Source: a virus. Taken from it: a stretch of 26,605 nt of DNA. Position 1 is the stretch's first letter; each line of letters starts with the position of its first letter. The notes beneath the pieces are model-generated. The model saw nothing but the letters and a program-made list of their open reading frames with translations, was not told the DNA's origin and searched no databases. The stretch spans positions 1 to 26,605 of the IMG/VR virus record IMGVR_UViG_3300043425_000517; one strand, written 5' to 3'. The position numbers and the translations under genes were made by a program. Positions 6,429 through 13,942 of this stretch are shown piece after piece.

Positions 6429-6596
6429 ATGCCTGTTTATACCTATGGGGATAGTGCCCAACACACTAAGCAAGTCGCACACTCAATCAAGGACGATCCG
6501 GAGATCCTATGCCCCGAATGTGGAGAACGGATGAGGCGAGTACCCCAAGCCACCACAATCCAATTCAACGGCAAGGGATGGGCAAGTAAGGAATGA
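6429..6596 (+). CDS. FmdB-like zinc ribbon protein
   Basis: This 55-residue product begins MPVYTYGD, contains ILCPECGERMRRVPQ, and ends IQFNGKGWASKE. The tail and the CPxCG knuckle match FmdB-type zinc ribbons, which normally read YxYxCxxC at the start. Here the first CxxC is replaced (YTYGDSAQHT), so only two Cys remain and zinc binding may be lost or rely on His. It starts almost immediately after the phosphoesterase stop, and its TGA overlaps the HNH ATG (6593). The role is unknown; similar genes are common in actinophages. Confidence 0.7.
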   Translation: MPVYTYGDSAQHTKQVAHSIKDDPEILCPECGERMRRVPQATTIQFNGKGWASKE

Positions 6597-6940
6597 GCGG
6601 CGTCCGGTTTCCCCGACCCTGCTTAGAATGCGGCACGCTAACCACTAACGCCAGTCGGTGCGATGAACACCAAGCTGAGCGGTCAAGGGTTATCGAGGCA
6701 ACTAGACCAAAAAGAAAATACAAGACCAAACCAAAACGCTTGTTGTATTCAGGTGATTATGTCAAGCTCGCAAAGAAAGTTAGAGAGAACGCTACCTACT
6801 GCCACTTGTGCGGCGATGGCCCCAGGCATAACGACCCCTGGACAGCTGATCACCTAATTCCCGGAGATCCGCGCTCGCCTTTGCTTGCCGCACATAGATC
6901 CTGTAATAGCAGACGAGGCAACAAACCCCTACCGGAATAA
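6593..6940 (+). CDS. HNH endonuclease
   Basis: This 115-residue protein has an N-terminal zinc knuckle (C10, C13, C23, H26). The HNH core carries CHLCG (C70, C73), then DPWTADHLIPG (D86, H87) and HRSCNSRRGNK (H101, C104, N105, N110). The middle is strongly basic. Small HNH proteins near terminase genes take part in cos cleavage and DNA packaging in HK97-like phages, and this is the likely role here. The small terminase, however, lies 3.5 kb downstream because a ParB-TET-glycosyltransferase-epimerase cassette intervenes. It starts in an ATGA overlap with the FmdB-like gene. Confidence 0.85.
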   Translation: MSGVRFPRPCLECGTLTTNASRCDEHQAERSRVIEATRPKRKYKTKPKRLLYSGDYVKLAKKVRENATYCHLCGDGPRHNDPWTADHLIPGDPRSPLLAAHRSCNSRRGNKPLPE

Positions 6941-7097
6941 CACCGGGAGTGGGGTAATTCCTACACAGGCGGCTAATCTAAACCCCCCAAGCCCTTGGCT
7001 GGACAGGTATAGCCGCGAAACTAACCAATTTTTGGTAGTTAGTGATAGCCTGTTGTAACAGGCCGTAGAACGCCTTTAGAAGCCTCTAGGAGAACGA
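6941..7097. promoter_or_regulatory. Non-coding region with three inverted repeats; candidate cos or operator region
   Basis: This 157-base gap is the first sizeable non-coding region in the window. It holds three inverted repeats: CCAAG-CC-CTTGG (6987-6998), an imperfect hairpin AACTAACCAA/TTGGTAGTT (7019-7040), and GCCTGTT-GT-AACAGGC (7048-7063). The start of the gap is G/C-rich with a CCCCCC run. AGGAGA at 7089-7094 serves the next gene. None of the hairpins has a T-tract, so a standard terminator is not obvious. Position after HNH makes a cos site possible; binding sites for the following ParB-like protein are another option. Confidence 0.4.
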
Positions 7098-7778
7098 ATG
7101 ACCCATTACATCACCCAAGACCTTTTGCCCCTTGCTACGGCCGTTGAGAGCCTAAAGCCGGCCCAAAAAAACCCACGCGTAGGTGACATCGAAGCTATCC
7201 GTAAAAGCTACGAACGCTTTGGCCAGCGCAAGCCGATCATCGCCAACCGCGCCACGCGTGAGGTCATAGCCGGCAATCACCAACTAGCCGCCGCGAAGCA
7301 ACTTGGCTGGGCACAGATCGCGGTCGTGTGGGTAGATGATGACGAAGCTACCGCCACCGCTTATTCCGTTGCCGATAACCGCATTGGTCAGCTAGGCGAG
7401 TGGAATGTTGAGGCGCTAGTAGATGCGCTAGCGGACATTGACCCAATAGATCTAGGCGCGACTGGTTTCAGTCAAAGCGACTATGACGATTTTGTTGCTT
7501 TGCTAGATGAGCAGGTTGGATCTATCGCCGCAACCGCCGCACCAGAAACCGATACCGAGCGAAGCATAGACGCAAACTTACAAGTGAAGAAAGATAGCAG
7601 TTACGCAGAGTTCTTAGAGCGTTACGCCAACCGCGCTGTTCGTGCGATAATTCTCTACTACCCAAACGATGAGTATGGCAAAATGATAGAGGATCTAAAA
7701 ACCCTCGGCAAGAAATACGACACCGAGGACAACGCGGAAACGATCGCCGCGCTAGTGAGGGAGAAACTGAGTGAGTAA
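7098..7778 (+). CDS. ParB-like nuclease-domain protein
   Basis: This 226-residue protein has the ParB/sulfiredoxin N-terminal fold: LKPAQKNPRVGDIEAIRKSY (residues 19-38), then FGQRKPIIANR and EVIAGNHQLAAAKQLGW (the nucleotide-binding GxH/R loop), then VWVDDDEATATAYSVADNR. The C-terminal third has no recognised domain. It is not fused to a methylase and is not paired with ParA, so plasmid-style partitioning is unlikely. ParB-superfamily proteins often accompany phage TET/JBP dioxygenases and terminases, where a role in targeting or processing modified DNA has been suggested but not proved. Its stop overlaps the dioxygenase start by eight bases. AGGAGA lies before ATG 7098. Confidence 0.85.
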   Translation: MTHYITQDLLPLATAVESLKPAQKNPRVGDIEAIRKSYERFGQRKPIIANRATREVIAGNHQLAAAKQLGWAQIAVVWVDDDEATATAYSVADNRIGQLGEWNVEALVDALADIDPIDLGATGFSQSDYDDFVALLDEQVGSIAATAAPETDTERSIDANLQVKKDSSYAEFLERYANRAVRAIILYYPNDEYGKMIEDLKTLGKKYDTEDNAETIAALVREKLSE

Positions 7779-8658
7779 GTTACCAGAGTTTTTTATCAAG
7801 AGGGTCTTGTCTAAGGAAGAAGCCGATAAGGTCGTTGGCGTGACTGTTGAGGATAGCGAAGTCAATGTCAATGAAGCAGGGATCTATCGCGACGCCGATA
7901 CCGGTGAAGCAATCTTGGTTTATGCGCCTTACCCTGCGCCAGTCACAGAACTACGCAAGGCCGTTCTAGAAACTGAATACTCGACCACGCTACGCGCTAG
8001 CGGAACGCGAAACAATAGCCGCGTCTTTGGATTTACTAATCGCTCGGCCGTCTTACAACGCGAAGCCTGCACTCCGACTTCGCTATCTTGGGAAAACCCA
8101 GAAGCGCAAATGACCCTAAATAACACCGCCGAAATTTTAGGGAACTATCTACGCGAACAACTGCCAGAAGTTTTTGAACACGACTACCGCGAAGTTTCTC
8201 AGGTGCTACCAGAGTGGCGTATGACCGAGGACGCGCTATGGACTTCTGGTGTTATCAACCAGAGTTCAGCTTTGCCTTATCACCGCGACGGATCTAACTT
8301 TGACACCTGGTCAGCTATGCCGGTAATTCGTAGAGGTATGGACGGCGGAAACTTACATATGCCGGAATATGACATTACGATCAACTGCCGCGATGGTTAT
8401 GCGCTTTGGTTCAATGGTTATGCGTATGTTCATGGAGTTACGCCGCTAAAGCCTAGAACTAAAGATGGCTACCGCTATTCGATAGTGTTCTACGCTAAGC
8501 GAGGTATGAAAGATTGCCACACTTACGCCGTAGAAGTTGGCGAGGCTCGCAAGCGGCGCGCCGAGCGCGAAGCTGGTATGGTCGAAGATGACCTAACAGC
8601 AATCAAAGAAAAGATCAAGACAGGAAGATCTAACGGCGATACGCGCATTGTAAACTGA
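7771..8658 (+). CDS. TET/JBP-like 2-oxoglutarate/Fe(II) dioxygenase
   Basis: This 295-residue protein shows the metal triad of the double-stranded beta-helix dioxygenases: H171-R-D173 (in LPYHRDGSNF), distal H221 (in YVHGV), and R235 (in YRYSIVFY) to bind 2-oxoglutarate. The segment RVFGFTNRSAVLQRE (85-99) and the layout around the triad resemble phage TET/JBP enzymes, which oxidise the methyl group of 5-methylcytosine or thymine in DNA. GTG 7771 is preceded by AGGGAG and overlaps the ParB-like gene. A glycosyltransferase follows directly, and a C5 methyltransferase occurs in the same genome, so oxidation of 5-methylcytosine is the favoured reaction. A dioxygenase acting on another substrate cannot be excluded from sequence alone. 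Confidence 0.75.
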   Translation: MSKLPEFFIKRVLSKEEADKVVGVTVEDSEVNVNEAGIYRDADTGEAILVYAPYPAPVTELRKAVLETEYSTTLRASGTRNNSRVFGFTNRSAVLQREACTPTSLSWENPEAQMTLNNTAEILGNYLREQLPEVFEHDYREVSQVLPEWRMTEDALWTSGVINQSSALPYHRDGSNFDTWSAMPVIRRGMDGGNLHMPEYDITINCRDGYALWFNGYAYVHGVTPLKPRTKDGYRYSIVFYAKRGMKDCHTYAVEVGEARKRRAEREAGMVEDDLTAIKEKIKTGRSNGDTRIVN

Positions 8659-8678
8659 ACATCGAAAGAACCCACACT

Positions 8679-9470
8679 ATGGATTATCAAATACCCATAC
8701 CTAGCTATAACCGCATTGAAACTTTGCGGAAAGCAACGCTAGCCACGCTCGAAAGACACGATACGGATCCGCGGCGCGTGACTATTTTCGTGGCGAACGA
8801 TGAGCAATACAAAGAGTATCGCGAAGCTATTGACCGCAAATACGAGATAGTGGTGGCCGAGCTAGGACTACTAAATGCCAAGCGCTTCTATCACAATTAC
8901 TATGACTCTGGCACAAAACTATTCAATGTTCTTGATGATGTTTATTCACTAAAGCAAAAAGACGGCGAAAAGATGGCCGATTACTCCGGAACTATTGACG
9001 AGCTAGTCAGCTTAGGCTTCCGCGCCAGCGAGAAAGTCGGCGCGAAGATGTGGGGAATCAACCCAGTTACCAACGGCTTCTTTATGAAAGATCAGATCAC
9101 TATTGGATTGCGTCTAATTTATGGAACAATTTATGGTGATTACGCTGGTAATCCATCTGTTCTAGGGAAAAGAGTTATGGAAAGTCCGAGCGGCGAAGAT
9201 TGGGAAAACTCAATCAGCAGTTTTATTGCCAACGGATCTCTAGTTCGTATCGAATGGATCGCGCCGGTTAGCAAGCTATTTGCTAAAGGCGGTATGTCGG
9301 ACGAACTAAAGCTACGCGGAACTGACCGCAAAACTGAACACGAACTACACCTAAGAGCTATTGCCGCCGCGTATCCGGATCTATGTTCGATCTACTACAA
9401 GGCCGGCGATGTTATCAACCTAAGACTAAAAAACATTACCCACGCTCGCATACCAAAAGGAACAATCTAA
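8679..9470 (+). CDS. GT-A-fold glycosyltransferase, probably DNA-modifying
   Basis: This 263-residue protein opens with a typical nucleotide-sugar binding start: IPIPSYNRIETLRKATLATL (residues 5-24), then VTIFVANDEQYKEYR. The acidic metal-binding site is LFNVLDDVYSL (81-91; D86, D87), the DxD equivalent of GT-A enzymes. SGEDWENS (171-178) resembles the acceptor-side acidic motif. It is compact, has no membrane segment, and follows the TET/JBP-like gene by 20 bases. Phage TET/JBP-associated glycosyltransferases of this kind are thought to glycosylate hydroxymethylated bases. The Shine-Dalgarno is weak (CGAAAGAA) before ATG 8679. Confidence 0.75.
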   Translation: MDYQIPIPSYNRIETLRKATLATLERHDTDPRRVTIFVANDEQYKEYREAIDRKYEIVVAELGLLNAKRFYHNYYDSGTKLFNVLDDVYSLKQKDGEKMADYSGTIDELVSLGFRASEKVGAKMWGINPVTNGFFMKDQITIGLRLIYGTIYGDYAGNPSVLGKRVMESPSGEDWENSISSFIANGSLVRIEWIAPVSKLFAKGGMSDELKLRGTDRKTEHELHLRAIAAAYPDLCSIYYKAGDVINLRLKNITHARIPKGTI

Positions 9471-10478
9471 ATGAAAGTAGTAATTACAGGAGTAGCCGGC
9501 TTTCTTGGCTCACACTTAGCCGATAAGTTTTTGGCCGAGGGTCACGAAGTAGTCGGTATTGACAACCTAATCGGTGGATACGAAAGTAACATTCCGAGCG
9601 GCGTAGAGTTCTATAACCTAGATCTAGCAACCGATTTAGATGCGCTTACGCCAGCTTTTGTCGGATCTGAAATGGTTATTCACGCCGCTTGCACAGCTTA
9701 CGAGGGTCTTAGCGTCTTTAGTCCGAGCCTAGTTGTCGCTAACACTACGCAAGCTACGGTAAATACACTTACCGCGGCGATCCGTAACGGCGCTAAGAAG
9801 TTCGTCTATCTAAGTTCTATGGCGCGATACGGCGATCACGGCGGCAAGCTATTCGATGAAAGCGATGAAGCGCGGCCACAAGATCCTTACGGCATAGCAA
9901 AGTTAGCTAGCGAAAAGCTAGTCCGTAATCTTTGCGAGGTTCATAACTTGGATTGGATTATTTTGGTGCCGCATAACATCATTGGGCCACGCCAGAAGTT
10001 CGATGATCCATTCCGTAATGTTGCTTCGATTATGGTGAATAGAATGCTGTCCGGTGAGCAACCGATTATCTATGGTGACGGAACTCAGCAAAGATGTTTT
10101 AGTTTTATTGAGGATGTTGTTGAGCCACTATGGGTTGCGTGTAACAGTCCAGAAGCCGTAGGCGAAGTTATCAACATTGGCCCAGACGAAGAACACATAA
10201 CTATCAACAAACTAGCGACAACGCTGGCAGAAATTATCGGCTTTGACTTAGATCCGATCTACAAAACTGGCCGGCCGCAAGAAGTAAAGATTGCGTTATG
10301 TTCTTCTAATAAAGCTAGGCGATTGCTGAACTATAAAACCAGCGTAGATCTAAAGACCGGCCTAACTAGATTGGTGGATTGGATCGAAGCGCAAGGATCG
10401 CGTAAGTTCCACTATCACTTGCCAATCGAAATTATCAACGAGAAAACTCCCGAAACCTGGACTAAGAAACTTTTCTAG
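9471..10478 (+). CDS. NAD-dependent nucleotide-sugar epimerase/dehydratase
   Basis: This 335-residue extended short-chain dehydrogenase has TGVAGFLGSH at residues 6-15 for NAD binding and D31 for the ribose hydroxyls. It carries LSSMARYGD with the catalytic Ser region (115-117) and the YxxxK pair Y140/K144 in DPYGIAKLASEKL. The C-terminal half (IIYGDGTQQRCFSFIEDVV, EVINIGPDE) matches UDP-glucose 4-epimerase-like enzymes that bind the sugar. The exact sugar cannot be predicted. It directly abuts the glycosyltransferase (stop 9470, start 9471), so it probably prepares the sugar nucleotide for it. AAAGGA serves ATG 9471. Confidence 0.88.
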   Translation: MKVVITGVAGFLGSHLADKFLAEGHEVVGIDNLIGGYESNIPSGVEFYNLDLATDLDALTPAFVGSEMVIHAACTAYEGLSVFSPSLVVANTTQATVNTLTAAIRNGAKKFVYLSSMARYGDHGGKLFDESDEARPQDPYGIAKLASEKLVRNLCEVHNLDWIILVPHNIIGPRQKFDDPFRNVASIMVNRMLSGEQPIIYGDGTQQRCFSFIEDVVEPLWVACNSPEAVGEVINIGPDEEHITINKLATTLAEIIGFDLDPIYKTGRPQEVKIALCSSNKARRLLNYKTSVDLKTGLTRLVDWIEAQGSRKFHYHLPIEIINEKTPETWTKKLF

Positions 10479-10486
10479 GACTCATA

Positions 10487-10936
10487 ATGCCAGTTGGTAG
10501 ACCGCCGAAACCGCTAGAGGAAAAGCGCAGACTAGGCAATCCAGGCAAACGCGCTTTGCCGGATAGTCGCGAGGTTATTCCGCTAGAGGCGGCTTCTGGC
10601 GTACCCGAACCGCTAAGGCCACTAGGCAAGATGGGTCGTGAATTTTGGGATCGAACTTGGCTAGTTGGTATGAACTGGATAAGCCCTAAAGCCGACATCG
10701 AACTAATGATGATGACCGCAGAGATGATAGACGAAAGAACTATTTTGAGAACTTTAGTTTTCCAGGATCGCAACGCTGACCGGCCAAAACTTAGAGCCGG
10801 TTTGCGCGAACTAGAAAAGCAAATCCAAAGCAACTTAGCGTTACTTGGATTATCGCCAGCCGATCGTGCGCGGCTAGGCCTCGCAGAAGTCAAACGCCAG
10901 AGCAAGCTGGCCGAGCTAAAGCAGATGGGTCAATGA
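10487..10936 (+). CDS. terS: Terminase small subunit, P27 family
   Basis: This 149-residue protein begins MPVGRPPKPLEEKRRLGNPG, typical of P27-type small terminases, with a helical middle. It ends with LGLSPADRARLGLAEVKRQS, the other conserved block. The subunit recognises the phage DNA at the packaging start and recruits the large subunit. CTAGGA precedes ATG 10487. Its stop overlaps the large terminase start (10933) by four bases. A long antisense frame across this gene is taken as a shadow. Confidence 0.88.
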   Translation: MPVGRPPKPLEEKRRLGNPGKRALPDSREVIPLEAASGVPEPLRPLGKMGREFWDRTWLVGMNWISPKADIELMMMTAEMIDERTILRTLVFQDRNADRPKLRAGLRELEKQIQSNLALLGLSPADRARLGLAEVKRQSKLAELKQMGQ

Positions 10937-12450
10937 ATAAAGGATGGCCGCCAAAGTGGGTCACGCCTGTTGAAGATGGCGGCCTAACTCGCGCAGAACA
11001 GGTAATCGCTTTCATAAATAGCTATGGCCTAGTAACTAAAGATACGGTTGCCGGCAGATCCGGTAGCCAGTTAGTTTTACGCGATTGGCAAAAGCAGTTA
11101 CTTCACGATGTCTTTGCGACAGATGAAAACAACAGGCTAATTCATAGAACCGCGCTTATCGGAATGCCTAGAAAGAACGGCAAGAGCGCTTTGGGCTCTA
11201 ACTTGGCGCTGTGGTCGCTGTTTTTAGGCGATGATGGCGGCGAAGTTTATTCTTGTGCGGCGGAAAAGGAACAGGCGCGTATCGTATTTGCTGACGCGAA
11301 GCGAATTGTCGAGAGTAATCCTGACCTAAGCGAACTTACTAGGACTTATCGTGACGCTATCGAAGTAGTATCTACCGGTTCGATCTATCGTGTTTTGTCG
11401 GCGGAAGCCTACTCAAAAGAGGGTTTGTCACCGACTTTCGTGGTGTTTGATGAGTTACACGCGACCCCTAATCGTGACTTGTTCGATGTTATGGCGCTAG
11501 GTATGGGTGCGCGTCGGGAACCGATGTTGCTTTCTATTACGACCGCAGGTGTGAAAACGGATTCGACCGGTCAAGATAGCGTGGCTTACTCGCTCTATCA
11601 GTACGGCCAACGCGTAGCTCGTGGCGAAGCCATAGATCCGAGTTTCTATATGGCGTGGTGGGAAGCGCCAGAAGAAGCCGACCACCTAGATCCTGAAACT
11701 TGGGCAGTTGCTAATCCTGGATACGGCGATCTAAACAATGTCGAAGATTTTGAGAGTATGGCTAGGCGAACTCCCGAAGCTGAGTTCCGAACTAAGCGAT
11801 GTAACCAATGGGTAAGCTCGCAGAACGCTTGGCTAAACCCTACCCATTGGGAAGATTTAGCCGCACCGCGAGAGCTAGATCCTGACGCCGAATACATACT
11901 GGGCTTCGATGGATCTTTCAATGGCGACTGTACAGTTGTTGTCGGAACGACTATCCCCGAAACGCCAGAGGACAAGCCGTATATGTTTATGCTAAAAGTT
12001 TGGGAAAAGCAACCTAGCGATCCCGATACTTGGCGCGTGGATACCCTAGATGTCGAAGCGGCGATCCTAGATTTTTGCTCTAAATACAAAGTCCGCGAAG
12101 TCGCTTGCGATCCGTTCCGCTGGCAAAGATCTATGGCGGTTCTTATGGAAAAGGGTGTGCCGATTGTAGAGTGGCCTAGCACTAGCGCTCGCCGTATGGT
12201 GCCGGCTTGCCAGAAGTTTTATGAAGCCGTAGAAGAAAAGAAAATTGAACACGATGGTAACCCAGTTATGACTAGGCACTTGTCTAATGCGGTTATCAAG
12301 ATTGACCAGTATGGCCCACGCATAGTCAAAGAGCATAAACACAGCCCACGCAAGATTGACGCGGCGGTAGCTGGTATCATAGCTTTAGACCGCGCTTTAC
12401 AGATGAAGGAGATTGTAGAACCGCCAAAAGTGCCGCAGTTCTACATATAG
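10933..12450 (+). CDS. terL: Terminase large subunit
   Basis: This 505-residue motor protein has the ATPase Walker A motif GMPRKNGKS (residues 77-85) and the Walker B motif FVVFDELH (169-176; D173, E174). The RNase H-like nuclease carries candidate metal ligands D326 (YILGFDGSF), D393 (ACDPFRW) and D476 (SPRKIDAAV). Length and motif spacing match HK97/lambda-like Terminase_1 enzymes. It translocates DNA into the prohead and cuts concatemers, working with the small subunit upstream. The ATG overlaps the small subunit stop. Confidence 0.95.
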   Translation: MNKGWPPKWVTPVEDGGLTRAEQVIAFINSYGLVTKDTVAGRSGSQLVLRDWQKQLLHDVFATDENNRLIHRTALIGMPRKNGKSALGSNLALWSLFLGDDGGEVYSCAAEKEQARIVFADAKRIVESNPDLSELTRTYRDAIEVVSTGSIYRVLSAEAYSKEGLSPTFVVFDELHATPNRDLFDVMALGMGARREPMLLSITTAGVKTDSTGQDSVAYSLYQYGQRVARGEAIDPSFYMAWWEAPEEADHLDPETWAVANPGYGDLNNVEDFESMARRTPEAEFRTKRCNQWVSSQNAWLNPTHWEDLAAPRELDPDAEYILGFDGSFNGDCTVVVGTTIPETPEDKPYMFMLKVWEKQPSDPDTWRVDTLDVEAAILDFCSKYKVREVACDPFRWQRSMAVLMEKGVPIVEWPSTSARRMVPACQKFYEAVEEKKIEHDGNPVMTRHLSNAVIKIDQYGPRIVKEHKHSPRKIDAAVAGIIALDRALQMKEIVEPPKVPQFYI

Positions 12451-12455
12451 AGATT

Positions 12456-12590
12456 ATGGTAGCGATGATTTTACAAGCCGCCGGTGCGACAGCAATCGCT
12501 GTGGGTGTCGGTCTTATTTTCCCACCGGCCGGAGTTATTGTTGCCGGTATTTTGACCGTCTTGATTGGGATTAGTTTGGAGCGTAGATAA
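12456..12590 (+). CDS. Small two-helix membrane protein between terminase and portal
   Basis: This 44-residue product has two short hydrophobic segments (VAMILQAAGATAIAVGVG, and PAGVIVAGILTVLIGISL) separated by a FPP turn, and ends in ERR. Similar small membrane proteins are found at this position in many actinophages, with no proved role. Its TAA overlaps the portal ATG (TAATG at 12588-12592). No good Shine-Dalgarno is present, so translation may depend on coupling. Confidence 0.65.
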   Translation: MVAMILQAAGATAIAVGVGLIFPPAGVIVAGILTVLIGISLERR

Positions 12591-13942
12591 TGCTTAGGGA
12601 TTTATTCGAGAAAAGAGCTATCAGCTATCAAACTCTGTTTGCGGCTGGCGATGACATAGATTTTGCTAGCGCCTCGGCAACCAAGATCAACCCCGAAACA
12701 GCTTTCCGCATCAACGCAATCTTTTCTGCCGTATCCCTAATTAGCGATACCATTTCTACTTTGCCGCTAGACGCTTATGTAAGAGCCAACGGCAACCGAT
12801 TCCCGATGAGGCCTCGACCAGATTGGGTGTATAAGCCGGACATTGACACTACTCGCGCTAGCTTCTATGGCCAAGCGATCGTATCGTTACTAATTGACGG
12901 TAATGCTTTCATTCGTGTATTTACTCGCCGCGGCCAGGTTGTAAATCTAACTGTTCTAAACCCTAACAAGGTTGAGATCAAGCGCGAAGCCTACGGCCAA
13001 GTTCGATTTATGGTTGAGGGTGAAAACAAACCGCTAACTCCGGAAGAATGTATCCACATACCAGACGTGGTTCGTCCAGGATACTTGCGCGGACTTAGCC
13101 GCGTAGAGCAACTAAAAGAAAACTTTGGTTTGGCGATGGCGCTAGAAATGTACGCCGCTAAGTTTTTTGGTCAAGGTGCGACAACTCAGGGAATTATAGA
13201 GTTCCCAGATGAGCTAACTGCTGAACAAGCTCGCGAACTAGCGCAGTCTTTCGATTCACGCCACCGCGGTTGGGGTCGCGCTCACAAGACCGGTGTCCTA
13301 ACTAGCGGCGCTAAGTATAAAGAAACCAGCGTCAATAATGATCAGGCTCAGTTCATAGATTCTCGCCGTATGGCAGTTGAAGATGTTGCTCGTGCTTTCA
13401 ATGTTCCGCCGCACCTACTCGGATTGCCCGGAACTAACAGCTACGCCAGCGTAGAGCAGAACAACCTAGCGTGGGTAACTCACGGACTTCGCCCAATTAT
13501 TCAGAAGATCGAAGATGCGCTCTCGCCACTACTAGCACTATCCCCTAACGGCACGGACGCTTTCTTGCGCTTCAACATTGACGGCCTATTACGAGCAGAC
13601 ATAAATAGCCGTATGAGCGCTTACAGCACCGGACTACAAAGCGGCTTCCTAACTATCAACGATGTTCGCCGGCTAGAGGATCTAAGGATCATTCCGGATC
13701 CGTCTGCCGACACAGTTCGTGTTCCGCTAGCTAATGTAAATGTTGAGGCAAGCACAATCAATCAACAAGACAAGCGCGTAAGTATGGCCGCGAAGCTAGT
13801 TCAGGTTGGTTTCAAGCCGGAAGATGTTCTAGCCGCGCTAGACATACCACCAATCGGACACACCGGTATCCCAAGCGTTCAGCTACAAAACTTAGCGAAT
13901 TTAGATCCGGCTGATCCAATCGGATTATACGAGGAGAACTAA
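12590..13942 (+). CDS. Portal protein, HK97 type
   Basis: The 450-residue protein shows the typical HK97-family portal features: an N-terminal AFRINAIFSAVSLISDTISTL helix, SLLIDGNAFI, and CIHIPDVVRPGYLRGLSRVE. VEDVARAFNVPPHLLGLPGT and SYASVEQNNLAWVTHGLRP follow. It forms the dodecameric channel at the capsid vertex through which DNA is pumped. It begins in a TAATG overlap with the small membrane protein and ends in a TAATG overlap with the next gene. The C-terminal extension (about residues 390-450) is polar and low in complexity. Confidence 0.93.
   Translation: MLRDLFEKRAISYQTLFAAGDDIDFASASATKINPETAFRINAIFSAVSLISDTISTLPLDAYVRANGNRFPMRPRPDWVYKPDIDTTRASFYGQAIVSLLIDGNAFIRVFTRRGQVVNLTVLNPNKVEIKREAYGQVRFMVEGENKPLTPEECIHIPDVVRPGYLRGLSRVEQLKENFGLAMALEMYAAKFFGQGATTQGIIEFPDELTAEQARELAQSFDSRHRGWGRAHKTGVLTSGAKYKETSVNNDQAQFIDSRRMAVEDVARAFNVPPHLLGLPGTNSYASVEQNNLAWVTHGLRPIIQKIEDALSPLLALSPNGTDAFLRFNIDGLLRADINSRMSAYSTGLQSGFLTINDVRRLEDLRIIPDPSADTVRVPLANVNVEASTINQQDKRVSMAAKLVQVGFKPEDVLAALDIPPIGHTGIPSVQLQNLANLDPADPIGLYEEN

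Noticed and set aside
10462-10905. 147-codon antisense open frame across the small terminase gene
   Set aside because: It mirrors the small terminase, is Ser/Arg-rich without motifs, and no other gene in the window is on the - strand.
11646-12182. 178-codon antisense open frame across the large terminase gene
   Set aside because: It lies wholly opposite a clear terminase gene, has no ribosome binding site or domain, and reads as low-complexity Ser-rich sequence. It is a shadow of codon bias.
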